Made by a program: the position numbers and the translations under genes
In this document: positions 9,701 to 15,690 of the stretch, in pieces
Position numbering within the stretch: position 1 is the stretch's first letter
Layout of the letters: the number at the start of each line of letters is the position of its first letter
The notes under the pieces: model-generated
Databases searched by the model: none
What the model saw: the letters and a program-made list of their open reading frames with translations, nothing else
Told to the model about the DNA's origin: nothing
DNA from: Candidatus Aenigmatarchaeota archaeon
Lineage (GTDB): Archaea; Aenigmatarchaeota; Aenigmatarchaeia; QMZP01
DNA: 39,197 nt
Direction: 5' to 3'
NCBI GenBank assembly: GCA_016198605.1
Contig: JACQIG010000080.1
Coordinates: 1-39,197, forward strand

Positions 9701-10953
9701 GCGCAGGTAACTGGCATGAACGGGACCAAGGGCAGGAAATCGCCGCCATTGGCTATGTTGCCATTGTTATCATAGGGGATTTCTGTGTCCCCCAGGCCGT
9801 CGCTGTCCGTGTCGCTGCCGTTGTAATTGCTCCAGAAGTTGCCGCCAAGGAAGGGGCCACCCACAATGTTGGTGCCTGCCTGCTTTGGGATGTTCCAGGT
9901 GCTGGCGCTGACATTATAGGCTGTATTCATCGTATTATTGAAGAAGTTATTGAATATGGTATTGTTATTTGATTCTGAGATTGCAATGCCGAAATCATTG
10001 CTGAATATTGAGTTGTTATTGATGTTATTTAAAGATGAGTTGCTGACTTGAATGCCAGCAAAGTTAAATGATAGTGAATTGGAATGTACCAGATTATTGG
10101 AGGATGACGAATCCAGTATTATACCTATAAAACCCCCGCGTGCAATATTGCTTGCTATGGTGTTTGAACTGGAAGAAAGCAGATAGATGGGTGCTATCAT
10201 GTCCTGAATTATGTTTGAATTGACTGTATTGCCTGATGATGAGATGATAAATACCCCCGCATTGGCGCTTATGTTGCTATTGCTGTTATTAATAATATTT
10301 CCGCTAATTACGCCATTCGCAGACGAATTCAGTATAGCCCCAAAATAATTATTGTCAAACGTGTTGTTAGCTGTGTAGCTTGACGTCACCTGATAATAAT
10401 CGATCCCGGTGTTAAACATTTTTATTGTGCAGTTCCTGACGGTGACGTTTGATTTCCCCTGCGCTGATATGCCAAAACCAGTCCCATTGCCGGTTATAGC
10501 GTGGCCGCCGCAGTCAAGGGCAACGTCATTGGCTGTTACGTTTATGCAGTCGCCATCAGCCGTTATGTTGCTGGTCAGGTAGAAAGTGCCGTTCTTATCC
10601 AAGTCGGCGCAAAAAAGGGAGATGGTAAAATCGCACGCATCACCCACGCCGTCGCCGTCCGTGTCCACCTGGCTGGGATTGAATACCGTAGGACAATTAT
10701 CAAAACTGTCGTCAAGCCCGTCACAGTCCTGGTCCCCAGGACACAGCAAGGTTTCTGATGACCCATATGATTCCTCAATGACAACGGGCGCAGCCAGGGG
10801 TTCTGCATCGCCTGATGGGCCAGTCTGGACAATGGCCCGCTGGCCTGTTATGGAAGGGGAAAGGGCCATCAGGAATGCTGCGACCGAAAGGACAGAAACT
10901 AAGACTATTGTTACGCCTGCCACCCCAATCATCCTTGTATTGATCCAAACCAC
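1..10953 (-). CDS. giant exported protein: NosD-like beta-helices, subtilisin-type protease, split alpha/beta-hydrolase, CARDB and PKD domains (C-terminus beyond left edge)
   Basis: The minus frame was read through to base 1 without a stop, giving at least 3651 residues. A GTG at 10953 starts it; ATG at 10932 (residue 8) is the alternative. A TATA box lies 25-32 bases upstream, so the message may be leaderless. Domain order: a hydrophobic export segment (about 10-30), a calcium-binding DxDGDGxxD stretch (about 70-108), a NosD beta-helix (about 118-395), a Cys-rich stretch (411-451), about 480 unassigned residues, and a PKD domain (about 935-1035). Next come the first hydrolase part (1038-1085), an I9-type propeptide with S8 protease (about 1400-1850), the second hydrolase part (about 1895-2145), a CARDB domain (about 2440-2538), two PKD domains, and more calcium-binding and beta-helix repeats to the edge. 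Protease residues D1522, H1577, N1688 and S1798 are all present. It probably acts outside the cell; its substrate is unknown. Confidence 0.93.
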   Translation of the reverse strand, partial: MVWINTRMIGVAGVTIVLVSVLSVAAFLMALSPSITGQRAIVQTGPSGDAEPLAAPVVIEESYGSSETLLCPGDQDCDGLDDSFDNCPTVFNPSQVDTDGDGVGDACDFTISLFCADLDKNGTFYLTSNITADGDCINVTANDVALDCGGHAITGNGTGFGISAQGKSNVTVRNCTIKMFNTGIDYYQVTSSYTANNTFDNNYFGAILNSSANGVISGNIINNSNSNISANAGVFIISSSGNTVNSNIIQDMIAPIYLLSSSSNTIASNIARGGFIGIILDSSSSNNLVHSNSLSFNFAGIQVSNSSLNNINNNSIFSNDFGIAISESNNNTIFNNFFNNTMNTAYNVSASTWNIPKQAGTNIVGGPFLGGNFWSNYNGSDTDSDGLGDTEIPYDNNGNIANGGDFLPLVPFMPVTCATNDDCLPAEVCTAGICTGLVCAPNQHIENHTCINHSFTYKVIADTVDEQSFLPPLPGTCILEGFGIVNDMDYDKFIVNVRSGCNANISGISNMSITFGGNTYYGNPGSDIFITDKSQEFYAWIVSEPEFELHASKKAAEAINHPFSYAITAAGTQSPPQGFAYEITALGRELFNDTKTVVVSQKFVRGGTLSRKCRDESLQYQPPVPYEIVSYKELSRDTQGDNSVNVALFTPNAFNVNVHYCNRGLWRKGWVTISYELVIKGAPQRSWSRTQTGNGGSVVNGDENKLIATYTMGQGTGLPNTYITSGSPQLDNYSLKSNNTHVNLSINYDTGELFAITFYTEPWNATKTGSDIINESEGIKNITKHDVKAPDNNTRFSAAISVNCNGCTVPTVYRDTNDDGVVEAGQYIAWMDGFNETSGPVDNILYAAFNAMPPEGIIDRIIPMGLAPVGEDINFTGHGEPGDPLDEIVGHWWRSHKLGRIGSQPSFNTTLPPANPHHISINVKAKSGLWSPLGANSIDTIIVNKPPTAFVRFIHGKADENGDIVSVTGEPVEFNGYGFDTDGYIQTNQWIIGGNEINGSTVMYTFNSPGMQTVTFRALDDKGTWSKGVTKTITIVRNPVLLIHDYLRSPKEMEKIEEALKAADYNVYTVDLRKPVDLEVGFTLPLKDPKFETAAYIYLVLDQARTLNRDIKELRALANSTTFSAVDAKSKVRRSLNDLRDTLVLISYKTREQAGLQTVINNFINTLDQIDVYLKDEQIDQIFELVDSDNFFETLWKQMLDNYKFSLDIPLKKEFKIADISIPVPLPEKVKPAIQALVETGVIKIPGRATVFSKTISYNKAGISASTKFDLIVRDIKPDFSDNTAKLKGTLYLSDIILHLDPPLTTTPREIKVIDTKIAGKSGVIEGDLKASIILPSFRVNDPTDAGGGGDGQGSASKDDEGDITDSAIQAPEEEPSALSTEAALDNGAPNPRQITLKDLDGISDEIAVTVSLKDDYYTSPEFKGDLEASRSEIRRLQEKVLGSLPPESFRLTYRYENINGFAGYASREALASLLANPDVEEIDRPGRKTLSLVDSRKIPPPDAGFLESVSSGSGQTVCVIDTGVDYTHPALGGCTQGQFLSGTCPKVVGGIDLCPALDSMGNCVGSDADPLDEMGHGTHVAGIIASTDAVYRGIAPGAKIAAVKIFIGGTASKKDDPTGGDDAAFAAAIDWCIGHKDQFNINVISMSIGQPLDRAEGNKCEDDAAVEEALERAYKQYDMVLVAAAGNARKFGKAPPVETPACNPNVIAVGATDKEDAITGYTNRDKTLEILAPGGDESGNPDGLNNFEEIVSAFSPNVNNDGNLCFIAKKKTFSNTLECHDEEFKVGTNFIRARGTSMATPHVSACAAVLKSFDNDMTAQEIRDAIKKSGDKIKRDSRFNVPRLNCFKALCPGESGQNSGSGVPSVCSHYPQNSTGAVPKQGGDGEGLIGYPELKINLRLSSNVINLKLANQDIRASAKAVGQQIDEIKQKTGVDKVDLVGSGMGGVVAHYYDTYGYRNDVRKEIDIGAPLHGSDLLKYGPLVAKAVINSLASQVPVVGNLLGNLATAFLDIILGDAIKQMEPDSTFLKNLNFNGKDPAPEWALYSWPGGDDFLNNRVQYNTIAGVGPKIGSFALPLTLIHAHATIPIIDVTLTSPFIWEGDLLVSTISSSLDNVQQKEVKGLSSYHWWLAKDDVTVSCVRSLLEDDGQCPSAAQGLLGPDGQLLVTSESLANINDTLNRTAYQLAGPFEGLITNASTRGEHNITIDGLSMNANFKLQYSQVQAFWNDTIVDYDECVNNLSMRLIRPDLSIVGPADADGMAINYTGANDSVTYVIASPEAGNWAMVISNATAVNCTEGAAYSAMATYQTLLFVSAGTDNSSYEPGDNVTIFALVKYNGTALAGANVTADISMFSNFTLNGTTPFENITLYDDGKHGDYNESDGIYANNYTNTSLEDVYSVNVTAVVNLTKINASSQGLANRSAATAFFVELLPDLAVTEPDISFSPASPNHGDPVLITALISNIGKGNAIDAEVEFRDGNDTIGFDEINLTGLSAGPVSVTWNATTGAHQITVIISPFNEFQEKSYFNNNASKPLTVADNVMPTAAAGPDQMARAGVNNPVFFDGSESFDNDHIVSYEWDAHIGNASSEKLTGVYNSTKGYDIPGTYTVMLTVRDAAGNADTDTMLVQVVVEDDTEAPHAFAGIPQNVLVREPVQFSAQWSTDNYGIASYTWDTDITRDTDLDGIPDNDVDLVTKSPTLDTGYYVEGIYRVKLTVDDVAGNGPVSDFTTITVVNPAKFICAGDKDCDGVFDEVDNCPSVQNPLQEDYDKDGIGDKCWCDRSVRGDGDIEREMLFTEPGDVLCITSDGAASVNVTKSNITLDCLGSTLTGDGTVSGITLDSMAYNVTVQNCILEYHLNGISVQGNSSMLVNNIVKDNVANGLDISGTGGKVADNEACDNGAQDIIMSGSYQGGGNICNQATGWDDEGTTGCTFACHVCTTPVNGMSIGSSTLFCPGTYEIPDGMQITGNNVTVRCDGTVLVGTQAATGLGVAFRNGARIRGCELLNYLEAINIDTSYFDEIADNYLHHNLGGIKANGLYTSSIYGNRISDNLGIGVDVKNSNYGNVISGNGIINNDNGSVLLTLTFNSMLSGNTMNNGLSLVNADSNSVLYNDISNPASGPDIVNLQIESEDNLFQGNIVHEGQAAGFNATTNRSTFINNTVSNVAVGYLITSTSGNSISGGTITGADTGIFFSNSISGSISGVSSADSFVHGLMIENSSNITVSGSIFNTGFVENSYLINITGNKANIELHNTTYSLIQSNNVTMNIFGVIIDLSSNNSVLANYISSSEAGLLILNSSSNMIRDNSVENSPVGILLEDASGNTIYNNIFGNQLNAKDSGLNTWNIAKTSGTNIVGGPFLAGNFWRDYNGTDLDGDGIGDTKLPYNASGNITIGGDFAPLIDVLTCGDTITGNTTLEEGLNCSSSGIIIGANGVTLDCGGFSIIGNSTPSSTGIDAGPYNFTTIKNCAIEGFDRGINADGYNNTITNDTLVGNSFGVFTTRGGNRIENSMFTNNGQGLTLGGDYNSVRGNSISGSFDAISLESAGGNIIFGNTVTGNSAGISLRLTSVQNIVQRNTITQNTVGLTIANSLPPSSNNLIFDNHFNNTNNANDTFGNNTWNITWNITNTSWNITNTSWNITNTSGTNIVGGPH
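31..105 (-). repeat. 21-bp in-frame tandem repeat in the third beta-helix
   Basis: The plus-strand unit cgtattagtgatgttccatga occurs at 31-51 and 52-72 exactly and at 73-93 with one final mismatch, followed by a 12-base partial copy at 94-105. In protein it encodes repeats of NTSWNIT. It expands the NTWNI element that precedes GTNIVGGP in all three beta-helix blocks of this gene. There are no spacers, so it is not CRISPR. Confidence 0.92.
780..2600 (-). repeat. second NosD/CASH-type beta-helix block
   Basis: Repeated rungs of the form (V/I)xxNxIxxNxxGIxLxxSSxN run from after the second calcium-binding stretch to a closing motif NFWRDYNGTDLDGDGIGDT near 860-800. This closing motif is typical of NosD-family carbohydrate-binding or sugar-hydrolase (CASH) domains. 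A break near 2060-2170 with four Cys (CTFACHVC) divides it into two sub-blocks. Confidence 0.8.
4515..5270 (-). other. alpha/beta-hydrolase domain, second part, nucleophile serine missing
   Basis: DKVDLVGSGMGGVVAHYY, then VRKEIDIGAPLHGS, PDSTFLKNLN, YNTIAGVG, WEGDLLVS and SYHWWL follow the lipase pattern in order. Where lipases have GHSMGG this has GSGMGG (1942-1947), so the aligned nucleophile is Gly1944. Candidate acid D2103 and base H2128 remain. A non-catalytic binding role is possible. Confidence 0.65.
5400..6750 (-). other. I9 propeptide plus subtilisin-type S8 protease domain
   Basis: The propeptide signature (FRLTYRYENINGFAGYAS, then LLANPDVEEID) is followed by VIDTGVDYTHP with D1522, EMGHGTHVAG with H1577, VAAAGN with N1688 and GTSMATPHVS with S1798. 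All canonical residues and their order are intact, so the protease should be active after propeptide removal. It may process this protein or a neighbour; that is inference. Confidence 0.93.
7690..7846 (-). other. alpha/beta-hydrolase domain, first part
   Basis: NPVLLIHDYLRSPKEMEK then a helix and NVYTVDL match the start of class-2 lipases, where the usual form is vLvHG..gs......L...Gy.V..vDl. Here the oxyanion-loop HG is HD (H1044, D1045). The matching continuation is found about 2.4 kb further on. Confidence 0.55.
9780..10600 (-). repeat. first NosD/CASH-type beta-helix block
   Basis: It opens with DGDCINVTANDVALDCGG, a standard start of such helices, continues with Asn/Ser-rich rungs and closes with GTNIVGGP, then GGNFWSNYNGSDTDSDGLG. 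The DNA around 9900-10450 is visibly more AT-rich than its flanks because Asn and Ile codons dominate. Confidence 0.82.
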
Positions 10954-10977
10954 CTTAAGCCCTACTTGGCAGGAAGA

Positions 10978-10985
10978 TTTATATA
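10978..10985 (-). promoter_or_regulatory. TATA box of the giant protease/beta-helix gene
   Basis: The minus strand reads TATATAAA. Its centre lies about 28 bases before the GTG at 10953 and about 49 before the ATG at 10932. Archaeal TATA boxes sit about 25-27 bases before the transcription start, so transcription would begin almost at the GTG. The box lies in the 80-base gap after the amidase gene's stop, so this gene probably has its own promoter. Confidence 0.6.
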
Positions 10986-11033
10986 CTGAAGAAGCATTGC
11001 GATTGCCGAACCATGGATATATCCTATATTAAA

Positions 11034-14000
11034 TTAAAGCTCCCTGTATACAGGCTTCTCCCTATTGCTTCCTCCTGGCTGGGCAGGGCAGCTAGCGGCT
11101 TGCGCATCCGCAACCCATGTGTCTCCCTGGAACATGCCGTTTGCATTGCCCCCGAAAAGGACTGCATTGCCCCTGATCGTGTCATATGCCAGTCCCGCCT
11201 CTGCCCTACCTGAAGGGGCTGCTGTTGCATAGGCCAGCTGCCAGCTGGTGCCGTTCCAGGCCCATGTCTGGTTGGCATAATTGCCGCTGCTGTCCCCGCC
11301 GAAGAGGAGCATTTTGCACGCCTCCTGGCTGAAGGCCATGGCAGGCCAGCGAAGAGCAGGCGGACCTACTGTTATCTTCTGGGCCCAGGTGCTGCCATTC
11401 CATGCCCATGTGTCTCCAAGCTGGCCTGATGCATTGCGACCTCCGTATAATATGACCTCATTCCTAACAGGATCGTATACCATGGCATGCTGGAATCTTG
11501 CCGGCGGGCTTACAGAAGGGAACCTTTGGGTCCATGTCACTCCATTCCAGGCCCATGTCTGGTCCAGCAGCCCATTTTCAGCCGAGCCCCCGAAGAGGAC
11601 GGCCTCTTCCCTGGCTGGATCATATGCCATGGTTGCATGGAACATCTGCGGGGGGCTTGCCGCTGGGAATTTCTGCGTCCAGGCAGAGCCGTCCCACGTC
11701 CACGTGTCGCTGTAGCGGTTATCGTTTACGCCGCCGCCGAACATTACCACTTCCCCGCGCGCTGAGTCGTATACCATCGCATGCGTATCCCTTCTTGGTG
11801 GCTTGGCAGCCAGTGATTTTTGTGCCCAGCCTGTCCCGTTGAATACCCATGTATCATCCGATTCCCTTATCGTATCCCCGAGGAAGCCGCCGAACAGGAC
11901 AACCTCGCTCCTCAATCCGTCATAGGCCATTCCAAACCTGCTCCTTGGCGGAGGGCTTGGGGACGGCGATAGCTGCGTCCAGTTTACCCGGCCCGTCACT
12001 ACGTTAGGGTCAGTCTCGCCTGGATCCGTGGCGCCATTGCCATTTGCGTCCTCTGTGCCGTCAGGCACGCCATCGCTGTCGGTGTCTGTATTCAGGGGAT
12101 TCGTGGTTGAAGCAGGATCAGAGTCAGGCACGAAGATGGCAAGATTGGTCCCTGTGCCTTCCGGCGCCACCAGCCCCTTCTCCGTCCCGTCAAGTATGCC
12201 GTCCCCATCCGTGTCAGGGTTGGCAGGGTCCGTCTCCCCCGGGTCCACTATGCCGTTTGCATTCAGGTCCTCTGTTCCAGTGTTCCCGTCAGTCAGGCCG
12301 TCGTCATCGCAGTCATCGTCAAGGGGGCAGGGGTCCAGGGCGCCCACAAGGCCGTCGCCGTCGCTGTCCGCCACCAAAGACATGAAGTATGTCCAGTTCC
12401 AGTACTGCCCCGGGTCCGTGTGGTGGTTTATCCCACCGCCTTGCCCAGGGTCATTTGGGTCTGGAACCTGGTCGTGGCCTATTATGCCGCCTGAAGCCAG
12501 GGGGTCAGCCGGCGCTATGCCTGCAGGATGGACCAATGGAACGCTGTATTTCTGTGCAAGCCACGCGGCAACGCTGGCCGAAGCCATGTACATCTCTTCC
12601 GTGTATGCGTCAGGGTCGCTTACAAAGCCCTCGTGCTCTATGCCTATGGAATGGAGGTTGTAATTGAAATTGCCTGCATGGTAGGCCACGTCTTCCCCGC
12701 CAACCATTGCAGTGATTCCGCCTGCCCCGCTTATAACGTAATGCGCGCTTCTGCCCGCGGCCGGGTCTTGGAAGGTGTTGATCGCGCTTTGGTAGCTGCT
12801 TTCTGTCGTATGGATTATTATGTAATTGATGTCATAGCTGCTTTCCCTGTCGCTGTCCTGGTAGCCGTTTGTATGCGCAGGTGTCCAGATGGAGCCGGGA
12901 TAAATAGTCCCATTGAAGCCAAAGCGTTTCCATGAGTCATAAAACAAGAAAACGCCTCCTACAGATGGCTGGTCTCCTCCCCACTGGACGCCCGCATAAG
13001 GCGTATATGTAAACTGGCCGGCAACAGCCTTGTTGGCAGGTGTGACCATAACACCATCGAGTGTCATCTTCGCGACGCCCACCTGCCACCCGGAAACCGT
13101 GGATCCCGTATTTGTAAGCTGGTCATGATAAACGCGGAACCTTTCCGCCGCGCACGTGAGCTGCTGGCGCGCGGTCGTAGGGGAAATGCATCCCATAAGG
13201 AATCCCATTTGCGAATCAGACGGCCTGGTAGTCCTTGTCACCCCTGATATTTCCTTCTGGAGTGTGGCAAGTATCACCTTAGGGTTGATGAGATACTGGT
13301 CCGCTGCCTGCTTGATTACAACGGCAGCGTCAAATATAACGCCATCCACGTCCGGGACAGGCCGGCTGAAATAACTGTTTTGGGCTGACAAGAAGGCCCT
13401 TATGTCATTTGAGGACATGGAATCATAGTCCTCCAGCCCAGAGTCAGTTATGAATTCCGTATTATACGCTGATGTCACGTTGCCGGAGGAGTTGGTATTG
13501 AAATACAGCCGGCCTGAAAAGTTGCTCGCGCCAGCGCCGTTGAACGCCCTCATGTTCCAGCGGTAGTCAAATCCCTGCTGCAGGTAGCCCGCGGGCAGGG
13601 TGAAAGAGGTCCCGGCTATCTGGCCGTAATCAACCTCGCTGTCAAACACTAGGTTGCCTGGCCCGAAAGGCGACTGGCTTATGTATATTGCATAATAGCT
13701 GGCGCTTGGCGCTGCGCTCCAAGTGAATGTCGGCGTGGTGGTGGTTATTACCTCTCCTGGTGGGCCTGAAACTGTCCCAGGGGATATTGGCGTGGGCGGC
13801 GACTGCATTGTGCTTACTGAAAAATACCATGGATCAGTGAATCCGCTTGCGCCTGCGCCATTGAAGGAGCGCATGTTCCAGCGGTAGCTTTCGCCGTCCA
13901 GCAGGTAGCCCCCAGGGAGGGTGAAAGAATTGCTGTAAATCGGGCCGTAATCAAAGTCGCTGTCAAACACCAGCACACCAGTAGCTATGTTCCTAACGTA

Positions 14001-15581
14001 AAGGCCGTGGTAATCCGCATTGGAATCGCTGTTCCATTGGAACGTGGGGGTTGTCGCATTGATTATAGAACTGTTGGAAGGAGACAGATGAACAGGCGCG
14101 TCTGGCGGCAGGAGAGGCGCCTGGGGCGTTGCGCTGACCTCGTTTGAGAATGCGCCCTCGCCTATGGAATTCAGCGCTGTCACCTTGTAATAATATGTCA
14201 CGCCATTTGCAACCAGCGTGTTGTTGAACGTGGTGAAGGCTGATGATATTGTGGCATAGTATGACTCGCCCCCCAGGGATGTCCCGCGGTATATGTTGTA
14301 TTGCGCCACTGCCGAGCCGCCGTCAGAGGCCGGCGGGCTCCACCCAAGGAAAACGAAGCCGTTCCCCACATCAATAACAATGAGATTCTGCGGTGGCGTA
14401 GGTGTCGTAGCCGGCATGGGCACTGTCGCGCTCGCCTCGTTTGAGAACCCGCTGTCCCCGGCTGAATTGACAGCCTTAACCTTGTAATAATATGTCTGGC
14501 CAGCCACGAGGTTGGCCGTGTTGTTGAACGTCGTGCCTGGTGTCGCCGTGGTGAAATAAAGCGTCTCGCCTCCGGGGGACGTGCCCCTGAATATCTTGTA
14601 ATTGGTCACGGGAGAGCCGCCGTCGCTTGAGGGCGGGTCCCATGCCAGGAGTATGTGGCCAGGCCCGGCATCAGGCACGCGCAGGTTGAGCGGCGGCGAC
14701 GGGACAGTTGCCGGGTTCTGCGTAGTGAAGCCCCACTTTGGCGACCACTCGCCATAAAATGAGGCGCTCCTGCCGTGGACGGTCCAGTAGTAGGTTGTCC
14801 CGGCGCTTAATATACCCGGGGCAGGCTGGTATGAGGTAGACGATGTTTCCGCATTTATGGCGCAATTAGAGCATGTACTCACCGTAGGGTCTGTCGGCAG
14901 GGCGCTGGAGCTTGTGGAGACCATTATCCTGTATGACGTAGCGCCGCTGGCTGATGACCAGCTAAAGGTTGGTGTCATGGAAACGCCTGCAGCCCCGTTG
15001 GAGGGGGACGAAAGCGCAGGCGCAGGAAGTAGGTATTCCACAAAATCCTCGGCCACCCAGCCTGTTATGCCGCCAAAGCTGGCTTTCCAGAAATGGTAGA
15101 AGCCTCCCCCGCCGGTCGGCACGCCGTAAAAAGGCCCGCTCACCACAGTCCCTAGTGTGCCCTCAGGGACGCTTCCTATGTCCTGAAGGCCGGGAGGGTC
15201 GCTCCTGACGTTCAAGGGAGTGCCGTCTATGTAGGATACGAGGAGCCTGTCAGTTAGGCTGAACTTGGTGGAAGGCGTTATGGATACCTTAAGCAGGAAG
15301 TCCTCGGCTGACCAGCCCTCCAGGCCGTCAGACCACCTGACCTTATACCTGTTGAAGCTGTTGCAGAAAGCAGGGCCGCCAATCACTGTCCCGCGGCTCC
15401 CTGGAGCCTTGGAGCCTGTCTGCGCATCGCAGGCGTTTGGCCCGCGCACCACCAGGTTGCTGCCGCCCGTATTGAACACCTCTACGGTATCTCCTGCAGT
15501 GACGTGCGTGGCGTAGGCAAGCGTGACAAACATGAGAAGCAAAACTGCAGACCCTCCCAAGATCGCGGCTGTTTTTTTCAT
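11034..15581 (-). CDS. secreted multidomain peptidoglycan hydrolase: SH3, Fn3 x5, lysozyme-like, amidase, kelch propeller
   Basis: This is a complete gene of 1515 residues. The frame is open to ATG 15659, but ATG 15581 is preferred: it follows a G7 Shine-Dalgarno run and begins a signal peptide (MKK then a hydrophobic core ending near residue 24). Next come two SH3-like domains (about 27-190), five Fn3-like domains (about 195-690) and a lysozyme-like domain with LQKE (candidate acid E777) and a probable disulfide. A type-2 amidase domain (about 893-1070) follows. By comparison with AmpD, zinc ligands would be H924 (HTTE), H1036 (GHDQ) and D1056 (TDPG), with catalytic E982 (IGIEHEG). Calcium-binding repeats (about 1072-1190) and six kelch repeats (about 1195-1495) end in PVYREL. 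Predicted role: cleavage of muramoyl-alanine bonds in bacterial walls. This is unexpected in an archaeon, which lacks murein, so the target is probably another organism. Confidence 0.95.
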   Translation of the reverse strand: MKKTAAILGGSAVLLLMFVTLAYATHVTAGDTVEVFNTGGSNLVVRGPNACDAQTGSKAPGSRGTVIGGPAFCNSFNRYKVRWSDGLEGWSAEDFLLKVSITPSTKFSLTDRLLVSYIDGTPLNVRSDPPGLQDIGSVPEGTLGTVVSGPFYGVPTGGGGFYHFWKASFGGITGWVAEDFVEYLLPAPALSSPSNGAAGVSMTPTFSWSSASGATSYRIMVSTSSSALPTDPTVSTCSNCAINAETSSTSYQPAPGILSAGTTYYWTVHGRSASFYGEWSPKWGFTTQNPATVPSPPLNLRVPDAGPGHILLAWDPPSSDGGSPVTNYKIFRGTSPGGETLYFTTATPGTTFNNTANLVAGQTYYYKVKAVNSAGDSGFSNEASATVPMPATTPTPPQNLIVIDVGNGFVFLGWSPPASDGGSAVAQYNIYRGTSLGGESYYATISSAFTTFNNTLVANGVTYYYKVTALNSIGEGAFSNEVSATPQAPLLPPDAPVHLSPSNSSIINATTPTFQWNSDSNADYHGLYVRNIATGVLVFDSDFDYGPIYSNSFTLPGGYLLDGESYRWNMRSFNGAGASGFTDPWYFSVSTMQSPPTPISPGTVSGPPGEVITTTTPTFTWSAAPSASYYAIYISQSPFGPGNLVFDSEVDYGQIAGTSFTLPAGYLQQGFDYRWNMRAFNGAGASNFSGRLYFNTNSSGNVTSAYNTEFITDSGLEDYDSMSSNDIRAFLSAQNSYFSRPVPDVDGVIFDAAVVIKQAADQYLINPKVILATLQKEISGVTRTTRPSDSQMGFLMGCISPTTARQQLTCAAERFRVYHDQLTNTGSTVSGWQVGVAKMTLDGVMVTPANKAVAGQFTYTPYAGVQWGGDQPSVGGVFLFYDSWKRFGFNGTIYPGSIWTPAHTNGYQDSDRESSYDINYIIIHTTESSYQSAINTFQDPAAGRSAHYVISGAGGITAMVGGEDVAYHAGNFNYNLHSIGIEHEGFVSDPDAYTEEMYMASASVAAWLAQKYSVPLVHPAGIAPADPLASGGIIGHDQVPDPNDPGQGGGINHHTDPGQYWNWTYFMSLVADSDGDGLVGALDPCPLDDDCDDDGLTDGNTGTEDLNANGIVDPGETDPANPDTDGDGILDGTEKGLVAPEGTGTNLAIFVPDSDPASTTNPLNTDTDSDGVPDGTEDANGNGATDPGETDPNVVTGRVNWTQLSPSPSPPPRSRFGMAYDGLRSEVVLFGGFLGDTIRESDDTWVFNGTGWAQKSLAAKPPRRDTHAMVYDSARGEVVMFGGGVNDNRYSDTWTWDGSAWTQKFPAASPPQMFHATMAYDPAREEAVLFGGSAENGLLDQTWAWNGVTWTQRFPSVSPPARFQHAMVYDPVRNEVILYGGRNASGQLGDTWAWNGSTWAQKITVGPPALRWPAMAFSQEACKMLLFGGDSSGNYANQTWAWNGTSWQLAYATAAPSGRAEAGLAYDTIRGNAVLFGGNANGMFQGDTWVADAQAASCPAQPGGSNREKPVYREL
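11043..11054. other. 12-base palindrome encoding PVYR, hydrolase gene
   Basis: CCTGTATACAGG is perfectly self-complementary and lies 6 bases inside the stop codon. It encodes the PVYR of the C-terminal PVYREL. The same 12 bases sit at the same distance from the stop of the largest gene. Confidence 0.7.
11090..12000 (-). repeat. six kelch-type propeller repeats
   Basis: Six copies of about 50 residues share the form (M/L)(A/V)YDxxRxEVVLFGG...DTWxWNGxxWxQ. They start with RFGMAYD and end with NAVLFGG...GDTWV. Six copies suggest a closed six-bladed beta-propeller, a likely binding module next to the catalytic domains. Confidence 0.88.
12003..12365 (-). other. calcium-binding repeat stretch in the hydrolase
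   Basis: Repeated DSDGDGL, DDDCDDDGLTD, NPDTDGDGILDGTE and TDSDGVPDGTE units match thrombospondin type-3-like calcium loops. They form an acidic rod between the amidase and the propeller. Confidence 0.85.
12370..12905 (-). other. N-acetylmuramoyl-L-alanine amidase domain (Amidase_2/AmpD type)
   Basis: INYIIIHTTES, SAHYVIS, VAYHAGN, SIGIEHEGF, GIIGHDQ and HHTDPGQYWNW occur in family order. Zinc ligands by analogy to AmpD are H924, H1036 and D1056; E982 matches the catalytic glutamate. Confidence 0.9.
12925..13470 (-). other. lysozyme-like domain of the peptidoglycan hydrolase
   Basis: Residues about 704-885 include INPKVILATLQKEISG, MGFLMGC, LTCAAERFRVY and FTYTPYAGVQ. This pattern resembles the lysozyme-like domain of bacterial wall proteins whose core reads INPKVLLvlLQKE..., with candidate acid E777 and a conserved Cys pair. 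The family name is from memory. Confidence 0.6.
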
Positions 15582-15586
15582 ATTTA

Positions 15587-15593
15587 CCCCCCC
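15587..15593 (-). promoter_or_regulatory. strong Shine-Dalgarno run that fixes the amidase gene start
   Basis: Seven consecutive G on the minus strand (GGGGGGGT) lie 5 bases before ATG 15581. The pairing is with the anti-Shine-Dalgarno CCUCC core. Together with the signal peptide that starts right there, it rules out the upstream ATG at 15659, which would put 26 polar residues before the export signal. Confidence 0.7.
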
Positions 15594-15667
15594 AACAGGC
15601 GCATTTTCATGAATGTCGTAGCAAAGAGCCAGATATTCCACGGGTTTAACCTGAATCAACTTTAAAG

Positions 15668-15675
15668 TTTATAAA
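15668..15675. promoter_or_regulatory. self-complementary TATA box shared by divergent genes
   Basis: TTTATAAA reads the same on both strands and is the only good TATA match in the 109-base divergent gap. On the plus strand a start about 26 bases downstream falls at 15697-15698, on the second ATG of the regulator, so that message would be leaderless. On the minus strand a start would fall near 15645, giving the amidase message a leader of about 64 bases with a Shine-Dalgarno site. One box could bind TBP in both orientations. Confidence 0.55.
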
Positions 15676-15690
15676 TCCCCGTTTTACAGG

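Noticed and set aside
10954..11033. Small RNA or tRNA gene in the gap
   Set aside because: The 80 bases contain a TATA box and AT-rich sequence, with no cloverleaf pattern or stable stem seen.
11034..11060. KDEL-like retention signal
   Set aside because: The REL/RDL ending resembles it only in part, and archaea have no endoplasmic reticulum.
11034..15581. Evidence that the contig is bacterial
   Set aside because: The hydrolase domains are common in bacteria, but the TATA boxes, start spacing, codon choice and regulator type favour an archaeon. The doubt is kept in the confidence of the lineage statement.
15657..15659. Upstream ATG for the hydrolase gene
   Set aside because: It lacks a Shine-Dalgarno site and would place 26 polar residues before the signal peptide; ATG 15581 has both features.
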